Assembly (NCBI GenBank): GCA_030920305.1
Contig: JARLUB010000001.1
Coordinates: 186,001 to 250,000, forward strand
Length of the DNA stretch: 64,000 nt
Origin: Eubacteriales bacterium SKADARSKE-1
GTDB lineage: Bacteria > Bacillota > Clostridia > Oscillospirales > Acutalibacteraceae
Direction: 5' to 3'
Part shown: positions 1-7,470 of the stretch, in pieces
Position numbering within the stretch: position 1 is the first letter of the stretch
Layout: every line of letters starts with the position of its first letter
Made by a program: the position numbers and the translations under genes
Notes under the pieces: model-generated
What the model was told of the DNA's origin: nothing
Seen by the model: only the letters and a program-made list of their open reading frames with translations
Database searches by the model: none

Positions 1-873
1 AAATATGCGAAAGATTTATCTGATTTTGCAGTAAAGAATAATGTAGTTGTTAACATTCATGTAAAAATAGACACGGGAATGAGCCGACTTGGGTTTGTTT
101 TTCATGATAAAATTCGTGATATAGGCATAATTGATAGTATAACGAAAATATCCAAGTTTGATGGTTTAAAAATCCAGGGAATTTTTACTCATTTTCCAAC
201 TGCTGACGAAGGTGGAATTTATGGAATTAACACTAAACTTCAGTTTGATAATTTTATGACGGCCATAGAAAAATTGAAAGAAGTAGGTATCAATATACCT
301 ATAAAACATTGCAGTAATAGTGCTAGTATATTGAATTACCCTGAAATGAATTTAGATCTTGTTAGAGCAGGGCTTATACTTTATGGCCTATATCCATCAG
401 ATTATCAAACCTTAGACTTAAAACTTCAAAGAGCTATGGAATTAAAGACTGTTGTCTCTCAAATAAAAGAAGTCGAAAAACAAACAGCTGTGAGCTACGG
501 TAGCACCTTTATAACAAATAAACTAACTAAAGTTGCTACAGTTCCAATTGGTTACGCGGATGGATACCTTAGGTGCTTTTCTGGCAGAGCTGAAATGCTG
601 GTTTGCGGTAAACGTGCACCGGTTATTGGAAGAGTTTGTATGGATCAACTTATGCTTGATGTGACAGATATAGACGGTATAAATGAAAATTCAGAAGTTA
701 CTGTGTTTGGAACTGATGGTGATGAAACAATTACTATCGAAGAGTTAGCAAAGATTAGTAATACTATAAATTATGAATTGCTTTGCCTTTTAAGCAAACG
801 AGTACCTAGAATTTATATAAAAGACGGCAAACAAGTTGAAGAGTTAAATTACATATGCCCGTCTAGAGATTAG
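1..873 (+). CDS. alr: Alanine racemase, 5'-truncated by the window edge
   Basis: PLP enzyme interconverting L- and D-alanine in the cytosol, supplying D-Ala for peptidoglycan. The frame is open from base 1 and the first readable residues lead into the family motif KIDTGMSRLGF. Downstream are the substrate-side stretch HCSNSAS, the VRAGLILYG block, the C-terminal catalytic region around SYGSTF, GYADGY and the VCMDQLMLDVT motif. About 290 residues are visible of a family norm near 370-390, so the PLP-lysine domain start lies outside the window. The stop at 871-873 is followed by an unusual GC-rich spacer. Confidence is high for family; the start cannot be seen. Confidence 0.93.
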   Translation, partial: KYAKDLSDFAVKNNVVVNIHVKIDTGMSRLGFVFHDKIRDIGIIDSITKISKFDGLKIQGIFTHFPTADEGGIYGINTKLQFDNFMTAIEKLKEVGINIPIKHCSNSASILNYPEMNLDLVRAGLILYGLYPSDYQTLDLKLQRAMELKTVVSQIKEVEKQTAVSYGSTFITNKLTKVATVPIGYADGYLRCFSGRAEMLVCGKRAPVIGRVCMDQLMLDVTDIDGINENSEVTVFGTDGDETITIEELAKISNTINYELLCLLSKRVPRIYIKDGKQVEELNYICPSRD

Positions 874-1163
874 AGGCAAGGTGCCAGAAGCAAGATTTGA
901 AACAAAGACCTAGAGGGCAGAGTGGTTAAGATTTAGCAACAAAAGCTACACGCAAAACACGGTCGCGGGTGTTAAGAAAAAGTTCGCACTGGACCTGGTG
1001 CGCGAAATGGATGCAACGTTACATTGCCGCGAATTAGGTGCAACGTCACGACGGCGGATCGCCGCTGATATTACGCGACCTAATATTTTTTAGGCCTGAG
1101 TTTTAAGGCTCGCGAGCAGTTCGGCGTGAGAACTGGGTCCAGCGTCATGCTGGGGGAGGATAT
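874..1163. other. GC-rich, hairpin-dense spacer between alr and rsmA
   Basis: This 290-base gap is clearly richer in G and C than its neighbours. It holds several short inverted repeats: CGCAC/GTGCG near 985-1001, CGGCG/CGCCG at 1052-1064, the palindrome GCTCGCGAGC near 1109-1118, CAGTTC/GAACTG near 1118-1136, and CCAGC/GCTGG just before the ribosome site. A 22-base unit occurs twice (1000-1022 and 1028-1049) and again inverted at 7294-7316. One frame is open from 914 to the stop at 1091 with GC-rich codons, but no start or recognised motif was found. The final bases form the strong Shine-Dalgarno of rsmA. Confidence 0.5.
1000..1049. repeat. Two tandem copies of a 22-base GC-rich motif
   Basis: Copies lie at 1000-1022 and 1028-1049; each reads roughly GCGCGAAxTxGxTGCAACG followed by TxAC. 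A third copy, reverse-complemented and 21 of 23 bases identical to the first, lies at 7294-7316 after the response-regulator gene. All three are intergenic. Confidence 0.55.
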
Positions 1164-2030
1164 ATGAATAATTTATCAGATATAAACACAATAAAAGCAA
1201 TTTTGTCTCGGCACAAATTTAATTTTTCTCATTCTCTTGGCCAAAATTTTATTGTAAATCCTAATGTTTGCCCAGAAATGGCAGCTTTAAGTGGCGCCGG
1301 AGAAAATGTTGGAGTTTTAGAGATAGGCCCTGGCATAGGTGTTTTGACACGTGAATTAGCAGCTTTAGCTCAGAAAGTTGTTTCAGTAGAACTAGACCAG
1401 CGGCTTTTGCCAATACTTGACGAAACTCTGGCTGGATTTTCTAATGTAAAAATTATAAACGGCGACATTTTAAAACTAGATCTGTCAAAAATAATACAAG
1501 ATGAGTTTTATAATATGGATGTAGTGGTTTGCGCAAATTTGCCATACTATATTACTTCACCCGTTATAACAAAGTTAATTGAAGAAAAATTGACAATAAA
1601 TTCTATCACCATTATGGTTCAAAAAGAGGTTGCCAATAGAATTTGTGCGGGCGCTGGGCACAAAGAAACAAGTGCTTTTAGTATTTTTATTAATTATTAT
1701 TGCAATGCTGAATTTTTATTTGATGTAAAAAAAGAAAACTTTATACCGTCTCCTAAAGTTGATTCAGCTGTGATTAAATTAAATATTAAAAAAGGGCTAA
1801 GTTTTAATGTAGCTGATGAAAAAACCTTTTTTAAAGTGGTAAAAGCAGCATTTTTGCAGCGACGAAAAACGGTTTCAAATTCGCTTAGTAGTGGGCTTGG
1901 TATTTCCAAAGAAAAGATCCTTGAGGTTTTAAAAGACTCTCAAATAGAACCAAATTCAAGAGCAGAAAATCTTTCTATGCAGCAATTTTTTAATCTTTCA
2001 AATATAATTTTTAAGGAATTTATTAAATGA
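1164..2030 (+). CDS. rsmA: 16S rRNA dimethyladenosine transferase RsmA (KsgA)
   Basis: SAM-dependent dimethylation of two adjacent adenosines near the 3' end of 16S rRNA, a late step of small-subunit maturation. Seen: the N-terminal HSLGQNFIVN block, SAM-binding motif I VLEIGPGIGVLT (about residues 51-62), acidic motif II VSVELD, the catalytic NLPYYITSP motif (about 124-132) and the C-terminal FLQRRKTVSNSL segment. At 288 residues it is the usual family length. The start is set by a GGGGGAGGA ribosome site just upstream of ATG 1164. Its stop overlaps the ATG of a tiny membrane ORF (ATGA), implying coupling if that ORF is real. Confidence 0.96.
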   Translation: MNNLSDINTIKAILSRHKFNFSHSLGQNFIVNPNVCPEMAALSGAGENVGVLEIGPGIGVLTRELAALAQKVVSVELDQRLLPILDETLAGFSNVKIINGDILKLDLSKIIQDEFYNMDVVVCANLPYYITSPVITKLIEEKLTINSITIMVQKEVANRICAGAGHKETSAFSIFINYYCNAEFLFDVKKENFIPSPKVDSAVIKLNIKKGLSFNVADEKTFFKVVKAAFLQRRKTVSNSLSSGLGISKEKILEVLKDSQIEPNSRAENLSMQQFFNLSNIIFKEFIK

Positions 2031-2191
2031 CTATTAAAAAAAAGTTGAAAATCCTTTTATGGTTAAGCTTTGTATTTATATTAATTTCAATGATTTTCTG
2101 TATATTAAAACAAACCAATAGCGCAATTGCTATTGGTTTGTTTTCGTGTGCTGTTAGCGTCTTGGGTCTATATTATATCTTTTATAAATAA
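2027..2191 (+). CDS. Possible 54-residue two-helix membrane protein
   Basis: An ORF starting inside the rsmA stop (ATGA overlap) and ending at the TAA at 2189-2191. The product begins MTIKKKLKILLW, then two hydrophobic segments (about residues 9-27 and 34-53) separated by KQTNS. This looks like a small double-spanning membrane protein. Against it, the middle of the ORF is a perfect bidirectional terminator hairpin (2107-2144), so the coding pattern could be accidental. No family is recognised. It would be translated by coupling from rsmA because no separate ribosome site stands out. Confidence 0.4.
   Translation: MTIKKKLKILLWLSFVFILISMIFCILKQTNSAIAIGLFSCAVSVLGLYYIFYK
2107..2144. terminator. 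Bidirectional terminator between rsmA and glmS
   Basis: Perfect 16-bp stem (AAAACAAACCAATAGC pairing with its complement) around a six-base loop, with A-tract on the left and T-tract on the right. It can therefore end transcripts of rsmA (plus) and glmS (minus), which converge here. Confidence 0.8.
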
Positions 2192-2200
2192 ATTTTATAA

Positions 2201-4027
2201 TTATTCAACAGTTACGGACTTTGCAAGGTTTCGGGGTTTATCGATGTCACAATCCTTTAAAAGTGCAATATAATATGAGAAAATTTGAAGTGGCACAACA
2301 GCTAGTGAAGGCCGCATTATTTCACAAACTTTAGGAATAAATATATTAAAATCAGATACTTCATTTATATCCTCGGGGCGTTCGTTTGTTATTAAAATTA
2401 CAACAGCGCCTCGTGCCTTTACTTCTCTAATGTTGCTTATCATTTTTTCAAAAAGATCTTCTTTTGTTGCAAGTGTCACAACCAGCGAACCATCTTCAAT
2501 TAAAGAAATGGGGCCGTGCTTTAATTCACCTGCAGCATAAGCTTCAGAATGTATATATGAAATTTCTTTAGCTTTTAGTGCTCCTTCAAGCGCGACAGCA
2601 TAGTCTATGTTTCTGCCTATGAAAAACACATTTTTAGCATTATAAAATTTTTGGGCTAAATCTTTTACAACATCTTTATGGCTTAAAACTTTCTCTATTT
2701 GCACAGGGAGATTTTGAATTTCACTTATATAAAATTCGTATTCGGATGCCGTTATTTTGCTAAGCTTTTCAGCCATATAAATCGCAAGTAAATATATGAT
2801 TGTCAATTGTGTGCTGTAAGCTTTGGTTGTAGCAACAGATATTTCAGGCCCTGCCCATGTATATAAAACGCTGTCAGACTCAGCAGCTATAGAGCTTCCA
2901 ACAACATTTACAATGGATAAAACTTTTGCGCCAAGCTTTTTAGCTTCTTTAACCGCAGCTAAGGTGTCGGCCGTTTCACCAGACTGGCTAATAGCAATAA
3001 CGAGCGTGTTTTTATCTATTAAAGGGTTTTTATATCTAAACTCAGAAGATATTTCAACTTCGGTGGGGTTTCTTAATAAACTCTCAAAAATATATTTAGC
3101 AACACAACCAACGTGATATGCTGAACCGCAACCAACAATTGAAATCTTGTTTATGTTGTTTAATTCCTCTTTAGTAAAGTTAATATCATCAAGAACAATT
3201 TTTCCATTTTGAATTCGAGGTCCAATAGTATTTTTTACAGCTAATGGTTGTTCCATTATTTCTTTTAACATAAAATGGTCATATCCACACTTTTCAGAAG
3301 TGCAAATGTCCCAATCAACAACAAATGGATCTCTTTTTATTTCATTATAATTACTATCATATATTTTTATATCATTAGCTTTAATAACGGCCAGTTCGCC
3401 GTCATTTAGACGAATAATATTTTTAGTTCTGGATACAACAGCAGTTATATCGGAGGAAACGAAGTTTTCATTAACGCCAACACCAATAATAAGTGGATTA
3501 TTTTTTTTAGCAACTATAATTTCATCTGGATAATCGTCACATAAAATTGCAAGAGCATAAGACCCTTCTAATGTTGACAGTACTTTTTTTATAGTTTCAA
3601 AAAAGTTTCCATCATAATAAAATTCAGCTAACTGAGCTATAACTTCGGTATCAGTGTCAGATACAAACTTTTTGCCGGCCTTTAGTAATTTTTCTTTTAT
3701 AGGTATGTAATTTTCAATAATACCATTATGAACCACTGCAAATTTTTTAAGTTCACTTAAATGAGGGTGTGCATTTATAACTGAAGGAACTCCATGAGTT
3801 GCCCAGCGAGTATGTCCAATTCCGATGTTTCCAGGTAGAGTTTGACCCTCTTTAGTTAGGTCGCTTAAAATTTTTAGTCTACCTTTAGATTTAGTAACTT
3901 GAATTGCATTTTCATTGCAAACTGCAATACCAGCAGAATCATAACCGCGATACTCTAGTTTTTCAAGACCTTTTAAAAGAAGTGGCGCGGCTTTGTCATA
4001 GCCAACATATCCAACTATACCACACAT
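2201..4027 (-). CDS. glmS: Glutamine--fructose-6-phosphate aminotransferase GlmS
   Basis: Makes glucosamine-6-phosphate from fructose-6-phosphate and glutamine, the entry step to UDP-GlcNAc, peptidoglycan and amino sugars. The N-terminus MCGIVGYVG puts the nucleophile Cys directly after Met, so the ATG at 4027 is the start; an in-frame TTG three codons upstream would bury the Cys and lies too close to the AGGAGG site. Seen: the glutaminase domain with GHTRWATHG, two SIS sugar-isomerase domains (SIVGCGSAYH, AISQSGETADT and a second from about residue 450) and the C-terminal PRNLAKSVTVE. The length of 608 residues is normal. It is monocistronic, with its own promoter and a roughly 200-base leader. 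Confidence 0.97.
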   Translation of the reverse strand: MCGIVGYVGYDKAAPLLLKGLEKLEYRGYDSAGIAVCNENAIQVTKSKGRLKILSDLTKEGQTLPGNIGIGHTRWATHGVPSVINAHPHLSELKKFAVVHNGIIENYIPIKEKLLKAGKKFVSDTDTEVIAQLAEFYYDGNFFETIKKVLSTLEGSYALAILCDDYPDEIIVAKKNNPLIIGVGVNENFVSSDITAVVSRTKNIIRLNDGELAVIKANDIKIYDSNYNEIKRDPFVVDWDICTSEKCGYDHFMLKEIMEQPLAVKNTIGPRIQNGKIVLDDINFTKEELNNINKISIVGCGSAYHVGCVAKYIFESLLRNPTEVEISSEFRYKNPLIDKNTLVIAISQSGETADTLAAVKEAKKLGAKVLSIVNVVGSSIAAESDSVLYTWAGPEISVATTKAYSTQLTIIYLLAIYMAEKLSKITASEYEFYISEIQNLPVQIEKVLSHKDVVKDLAQKFYNAKNVFFIGRNIDYAVALEGALKAKEISYIHSEAYAAGELKHGPISLIEDGSLVVTLATKEDLFEKMISNIREVKARGAVVILITNERPEDINEVSDFNIFIPKVCEIMRPSLAVVPLQIFSYYIALLKDCDIDKPRNLAKSVTVE

Positions 4028-4240
4028 AAATTTCAAATCCTCCTAAATTTCCCCGATGATATCTGTATCAAAATAATGTAAATTTTGATTTTAGAAATTA
4101 TATCAATTAAATTATTTTTTTAATAAGGGCTTTTCTATAATATGTTTTTTGAGTGTGAGAGTATACTGCAAGTCTTATAATATGCTAAAGGATAAAAACA
4201 TATTAATCTTTTAGCGACTTTAAGAATTTCAGCGAAGTAA

Positions 4241-4269
4241 AGTATATCATATTTTGATAGAACTTGCAA
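4241..4269 (-). promoter_or_regulatory. glmS sigma-A promoter
   Basis: On the minus strand the boxes read TTGCAA-N17-TATACT. The start point would be near 4234, giving a 5' leader of about 205 bases before the glmS ATG. Confidence 0.6.
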
Positions 4270-4338
4270 TTTGAAAGATAAGCAAAAAGCTAAAAAGTTA
4301 AGGGTTTTATATTGATTTTGTGTAAAGGTTATAGTTTA

Positions 4339-4367
4339 TTGAAAAAAGATAATCCTTATGATAAAAT
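4339..4367 (+). promoter_or_regulatory. proS sigma-A promoter
   Basis: Boxes TTGAAA-N17-TAAAAT lie 35 bases upstream of the proS ATG, leaving a short leader with the ribosome site AAGGGGA. Confidence 0.6.
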
Positions 4368-4402
4368 GAAAATAGAAAAGTTTAATTTTAAGGGGAATTT
4401 TC

Positions 4403-5701
4403 ATGTTAATAAGCAGTTTATTGGGAGAGCGCCTTCGTTCAAAGCCTGCAGAAGCTAGTTTAATGAGCCATGTGTTTTTGCTTCGTGGTGGATATGTAAG
4501 AAATGTTGGAAGTGGAATTTATTCGATGCTGACACCGGCGCTTAGGGTTCAGCGAAAAATCGAAGCAATTATTCGTAGTGAAATGGAAAAAGCCGGCGGC
4601 CAAGAGGTTTTATTGCCGGTTGTGTTGCCGGGCGATCTCTGGAAAGAGTCTGGAAGATTTGATGAGGTTGGAAGCGAACTTTTACGATTTAAAGACCGTG
4701 GAGGTCGAGATATGCTTCTTGCAATGACTCACGAAGAGGCTGTGGTTCATTTGGCCAGAAGTGAAGCAAAGTCTTATCTTAATTATCCGTTTATGCTGTA
4801 TCAGATACAAACTAAATTTCGTGATGAACCAAGAGCTCGTGGTGGGCTTATTAGGGTTCGCGAATTTACAATGAAAGACGCCTATTCTTTCCATACATCT
4901 ATAGAAGATCTTGAAATTCAATATGAAAGAATGTATAAGGCCTACACAAATATATACGAAAGAGCTGGCTTGCCAGGTGTAATTGCAATTAGTGCAGATA
5001 ATGGTATGATGGGTGGAAGCGGTGCTCATGAATTTGTATTTTTATCTGATTCTGGTGAAGACTCTATAGTTATTTGCGAAAAGTGTGGCTATAAAGCTAA
5101 CGCAGAAATTGCAGTTTCTGCAGAAGGAAAGATTGAACTTGACAGTGAAGAAAAAGATAATATATCAAATTATAAATGTTCTTGTTGTGGTACGCCGCTT
5201 AAAATTAGCCGTGGCATAGAGGTTGGACACATTTTTAAATTGGGAGATAAATATACTACCAGCATGAATATGACTTATACTAGTGCTGAAGGTAAAAAGG
5301 AGACTCCTATAATGGGATGCTATGGCATTGGTGTAGGCAGACTTTTAGCTTGTGTCATTGAAGCTTCACATGATGATTTTGGGCCGATTTGGCCAAAAAG
5401 TATAACACCCTGGCAAATTCATATTTGTGCTTTAAATATGTCTCAAGATGATGTAAAAGATAAAAGTTTTGAATTATATAACGAATTGTCTAAGAGATAT
5501 GAAGTTTTGTTAGACGATAGAAATTTGACTGCAGGTGCACAGTTTGCAGATGCTGATCTTTTGGGAATACCGGTTAGAATAATAATAAGTAAAAGAAATT
5601 TGGATGAAGATAAATTTGAGGTTGTTTTAAGAGAAAATAAAAATTCTAAAAAAATGAGTTTTGAAGAATTAGGAAAATTTTTGTCTGAATTTTATAACTA
5701 A
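4403..5701 (+). CDS. proS: Prolyl-tRNA synthetase, short form lacking the editing insertion
   Basis: Class II synthetase charging tRNA-Pro. Seen: N-terminal LLGERLRSKPAEASLMSH, motif 2 FRDEPRARGGLIRVREF (about 139-155), motif 3 GCYGIGVGRLLA (306-317) and a C-terminal anticodon-binding domain. Bacterial-type ProS is usually near 565-575 residues with a roughly 180-residue editing (INS) domain after motif 2. This one is 432 residues, and the INS position is filled by a short segment with CxxC (225/228) and a second Cys cluster (259/261/262), which looks like a zinc ribbon. Post-transfer editing of Ala-tRNA-Pro in cis is therefore probably absent. Identification is firm; zinc binding is inference. 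Confidence 0.93.
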   Translation: MLISSLLGERLRSKPAEASLMSHVFLLRGGYVRNVGSGIYSMLTPALRVQRKIEAIIRSEMEKAGGQEVLLPVVLPGDLWKESGRFDEVGSELLRFKDRGGRDMLLAMTHEEAVVHLARSEAKSYLNYPFMLYQIQTKFRDEPRARGGLIRVREFTMKDAYSFHTSIEDLEIQYERMYKAYTNIYERAGLPGVIAISADNGMMGGSGAHEFVFLSDSGEDSIVICEKCGYKANAEIAVSAEGKIELDSEEKDNISNYKCSCCGTPLKISRGIEVGHIFKLGDKYTTSMNMTYTSAEGKKETPIMGCYGIGVGRLLACVIEASHDDFGPIWPKSITPWQIHICALNMSQDDVKDKSFELYNELSKRYEVLLDDRNLTAGAQFADADLLGIPVRIIISKRNLDEDKFEVVLRENKNSKKMSFEELGKFLSEFYN

Positions 5702-5736
5702 GTTTTATTAAAGCAGAGGTGGAAAGAGCTAAGCAG

Positions 5737-5847
5737 TGTGGGGGCGCGTTGACAAAATCAAATAGTTTGATTTTGTTTTGGTTTTTTGTAAAAACCAAAA
5801 TGCCCGCTATAAAAATTTTACTTTAGCGGGCATAACGCGCCCTCACA
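5737..5847. other. 111-nt cloverleaf-forming element
   Basis: Four perfect or near-perfect stems tile the segment with almost no unpaired bases. The outer stem is 5737-5750 with 5834-5847 (14 bp, one G-T). Hairpin 1 is 5752-5762/5766-5776 (11 bp, 3-base loop). Hairpin 2 is 5776-5786/5790-5800 (11 bp, 3-base loop). Hairpin 3 is 5801-5809/5824-5832 (9 bp). The outer stem carries GGGGGCGCG in an AT-rich genome. It lies between proS and trmB. It may be a structured leader, a small RNA or a DNA-cruciform repeat. A second 111-nt element with a GGGGGCG outer stem is at 22511-22621. Confidence 0.7.
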
Positions 5848-5864
5848 TTTTAGCGGCTTTTATA

Positions 5865-6524
5865 ATGAGAATACGACGAAAACCTTGGGCACGTCCTGAG
5901 ATCGAACAATGCGAATTTTTTACAAATAATCCACTAGAAAACAAAGGTCATTGGCATGAGAAGTTTTCAAAAAAACAACCCCTATACTTAGAATTAGGGT
6001 GTGGCAAAGGAACTTTTATTTCTAAAATAGCAGTAAAAAACCCCAATATAAATTTTTTAGCTCTTGATATAAAAAGCGAAATGCTAGCTTTAGCTAAACG
6101 AAATATTGAAAAAGAGTTTGAAGTTGCAAAAAAGCCAATAGATAACGTTTTGCTGGCATCACATGATATTAGCAGAATATCTACGCTATTAAGTATAGAC
6201 GATGCTGTGGATAGGATATATATAAATTTTTGTAACCCGTGGCCAAAAAAGAAACATAAAAAGAGACAATTAACTCATGAAAAGCATCTTGTTCAATATA
6301 AGACATTTTTAAAACCTAAAGGTGAAATATATTTTAAAACAGATGATGATCATTTGTTTAACGAAAGCATACACCATTTTTTAAACAATGGATTTGAAAT
6401 AGTCTATAAAACAAATGATCTTCATAGTTCTAATTTTTGTAAAGACAATATTGAAACAGAGCATGAAAAGCTTTTTAGTAGTCAAGGAATAAACATAAAA
6501 TTTTTAATTGCTAAATCAAAATGA
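5865..6524 (+). CDS. trmB: tRNA (guanine-N7-)-methyltransferase TrmB
   Basis: SAM-dependent m7G46 methylation of tRNA. The product starts [12 protein letters not shown], the canonical N-terminus, so ATG 5865 is chosen; the frame is open further upstream but only across the cloverleaf element. Seen: SAM motif [13 protein letters not shown] (about residues 43-55), the ALDIKSEM acidic loop and the family signature [20 protein letters not shown]-like stretch (here KKRQLTH) near residue 125. It is 219 residues long, as usual. No convincing Shine-Dalgarno is visible before the ATG, which may be read from the structured leader. It is followed closely by the response regulator. Confidence 0.93.
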   Translation: [219 protein letters not shown]

Positions 6525-6550
6525 TGTCTGAGTAAATTTACTGAAGGGAG

Positions 6551-6578
6551 TTGTAAATTTATTACTAGCCATTATAAA
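6551..6578 (+). promoter_or_regulatory. Possible promoter of the two-component genes
   Basis: TTGTAA-N16-TATAAA directly upstream of the GGGGG ribosome site of the regulator. The spacing is slightly short. Confidence 0.4.
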
Positions 6579-6590
6579 TAGGGGGTACAT

Positions 6591-7289
6591 ATGAAAAAAA
6601 TATTAGTTGTTGAAGATGAAGCTGCAATTAGAGAATTTGTTGTTATAAATTTAAAAAGAGCAGGTTACGATGTTACCGAAGCTGAGTGCGGTGAAGATGC
6701 TTTAAAAATATATGAAAATGATAGTACATTTGATGTAGTTATTCTTGATATAATGATGCCGGGAATAGATGGGATCAGTGTTTGTAAGAAATTAAGACAA
6801 CAAAGCAATGAACTTGGAATAATTATGTTGACCGCGAAAACCCAGGAAATGGATAAAGTAACAGGACTTATGATAGGTGCTGATGATTATGTTACAAAAC
6901 CGTTTAGTCCTTCGGAACTAGTTGCTAGAGTGGATTCTGTGTACAGACGAGTAGCACTTTCACAAATGAGATCGGAAAATAAATTCAAAGAAGAGGTAAA
7001 GTCTGGCGAATTTGTTTTAAATATGAGAAACAGAACCCTTGAAAAAAGTGGGAAATTAATTGAACTTACACAAGTAGAATTTCAAATCATGGAATATTTC
7101 TTTTCTAACCCCAGTATGGCACTTAGCCGAACAGATATATTAAATCACGTTTGGGGACAAGGATATGAAGCAGAAGAAAAAATAGTGGACGTTAATATTC
7201 GAAGACTTAGAATGAAAGTTGAAGATGAGCCTTCAATTCCAAGACATATACTTACAGTTTGGGGCCTTGGCTACAAGTGGGAAGAATAG
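6591..7289 (+). CDS. OmpR/PhoB-family response regulator
   Basis: Cytosolic DNA-binding regulator, presumably phosphorylated by the kinase at 7471-8904. The receiver domain (1-120) has the acidic pair E8-D9, phospho-acceptor D53 in ILDIMMPGIDG, T81 and K103 in VTKPFSP. The C-terminal winged helix (about 135-232) ends with the typical VWGLGYKWEE. The length of 232 residues is normal. ATG 6591 follows AGGGGGTACAT. It resembles the PhoP/WalR branch, but the signal and regulon cannot be read from sequence. A 181-base structured spacer, unusual for such a pair, separates it from the kinase. Confidence 0.92.
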   Translation: MKKILVVEDEAAIREFVVINLKRAGYDVTEAECGEDALKIYENDSTFDVVILDIMMPGIDGISVCKKLRQQSNELGIIMLTAKTQEMDKVTGLMIGADDYVTKPFSPSELVARVDSVYRRVALSQMRSENKFKEEVKSGEFVLNMRNRTLEKSGKLIELTQVEFQIMEYFFSNPSMALSRTDILNHVWGQGYEAEEKIVDVNIRRLRMKVEDEPSIPRHILTVWGLGYKWEE

Positions 7290-7470
7290 CAACGTGACGT
7301 TGCATCCAATTCGCGCTTTAAATTAATTTGTAGGCAAAAAAATTCAAAGCCCGCAAAAATATTTGTGTGCAAAATATGGGTGCAGATTCTGCGCTGCTAC
7401 CGATTTTTTGAAATAGTCAAGTAGCACTTGGGGTTTAAAGGAAACAAATGGAGGGTAAAAGGAATTAAAA
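7290..7470. other. Structured spacer between response regulator and kinase genes
   Basis: It opens with the near-palindrome GCAACGTGACGTTGC at 7289-7303, overlapping the inverted copy (7294-7316) of the repeat found twice at 1000-1049. Further GC-rich short repeats follow (for example TGCAGATTCTGCGCTGC near 7382). There is no promoter of good quality. It ends with GGAGGGTAAAAGG, the ribosome site of the kinase. Confidence 0.45.
7294..7316 (-). repeat. Inverted third copy of the 22-base GC-rich motif
   Basis: On the minus strand it reads GCGCGAATTGGATGCAACG followed by TCAC and matches 1000-1022 at 21 of 23 positions. Confidence 0.5.

Larger units (their letters stand above)
4028..4402. other. 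Divergent glmS/proS intergenic region with a structured glmS leader
   Basis: This 375-base gap holds two outward promoters (listed separately). The glmS leader (minus, about 4233 to 4028) can fold AAGTC-GCTAAA against CTTTAGC-GACTT across 4170-4220. The conserved core of the glmS ribozyme was looked for and not seen. Nothing else is recognised here. Confidence 0.5.

Noticed and set aside
914-1093. 59-codon open frame before rsmA as a real gene
   Set aside because: There is no start codon or ribosome site, no recognised motif, and the GC-rich repetitive composition makes a chance open frame likely.
4028-4240. glmS ribozyme in the glmS leader
   Set aside because: The leader was read on the minus strand and the conserved ribozyme core was not found.
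5778-5864. N-terminal extension of TrmB reading through the cloverleaf
   Set aside because: The canonical TrmB N-terminus starts at 5865; the extra 29 codons come from the hairpin DNA and match no family feature.
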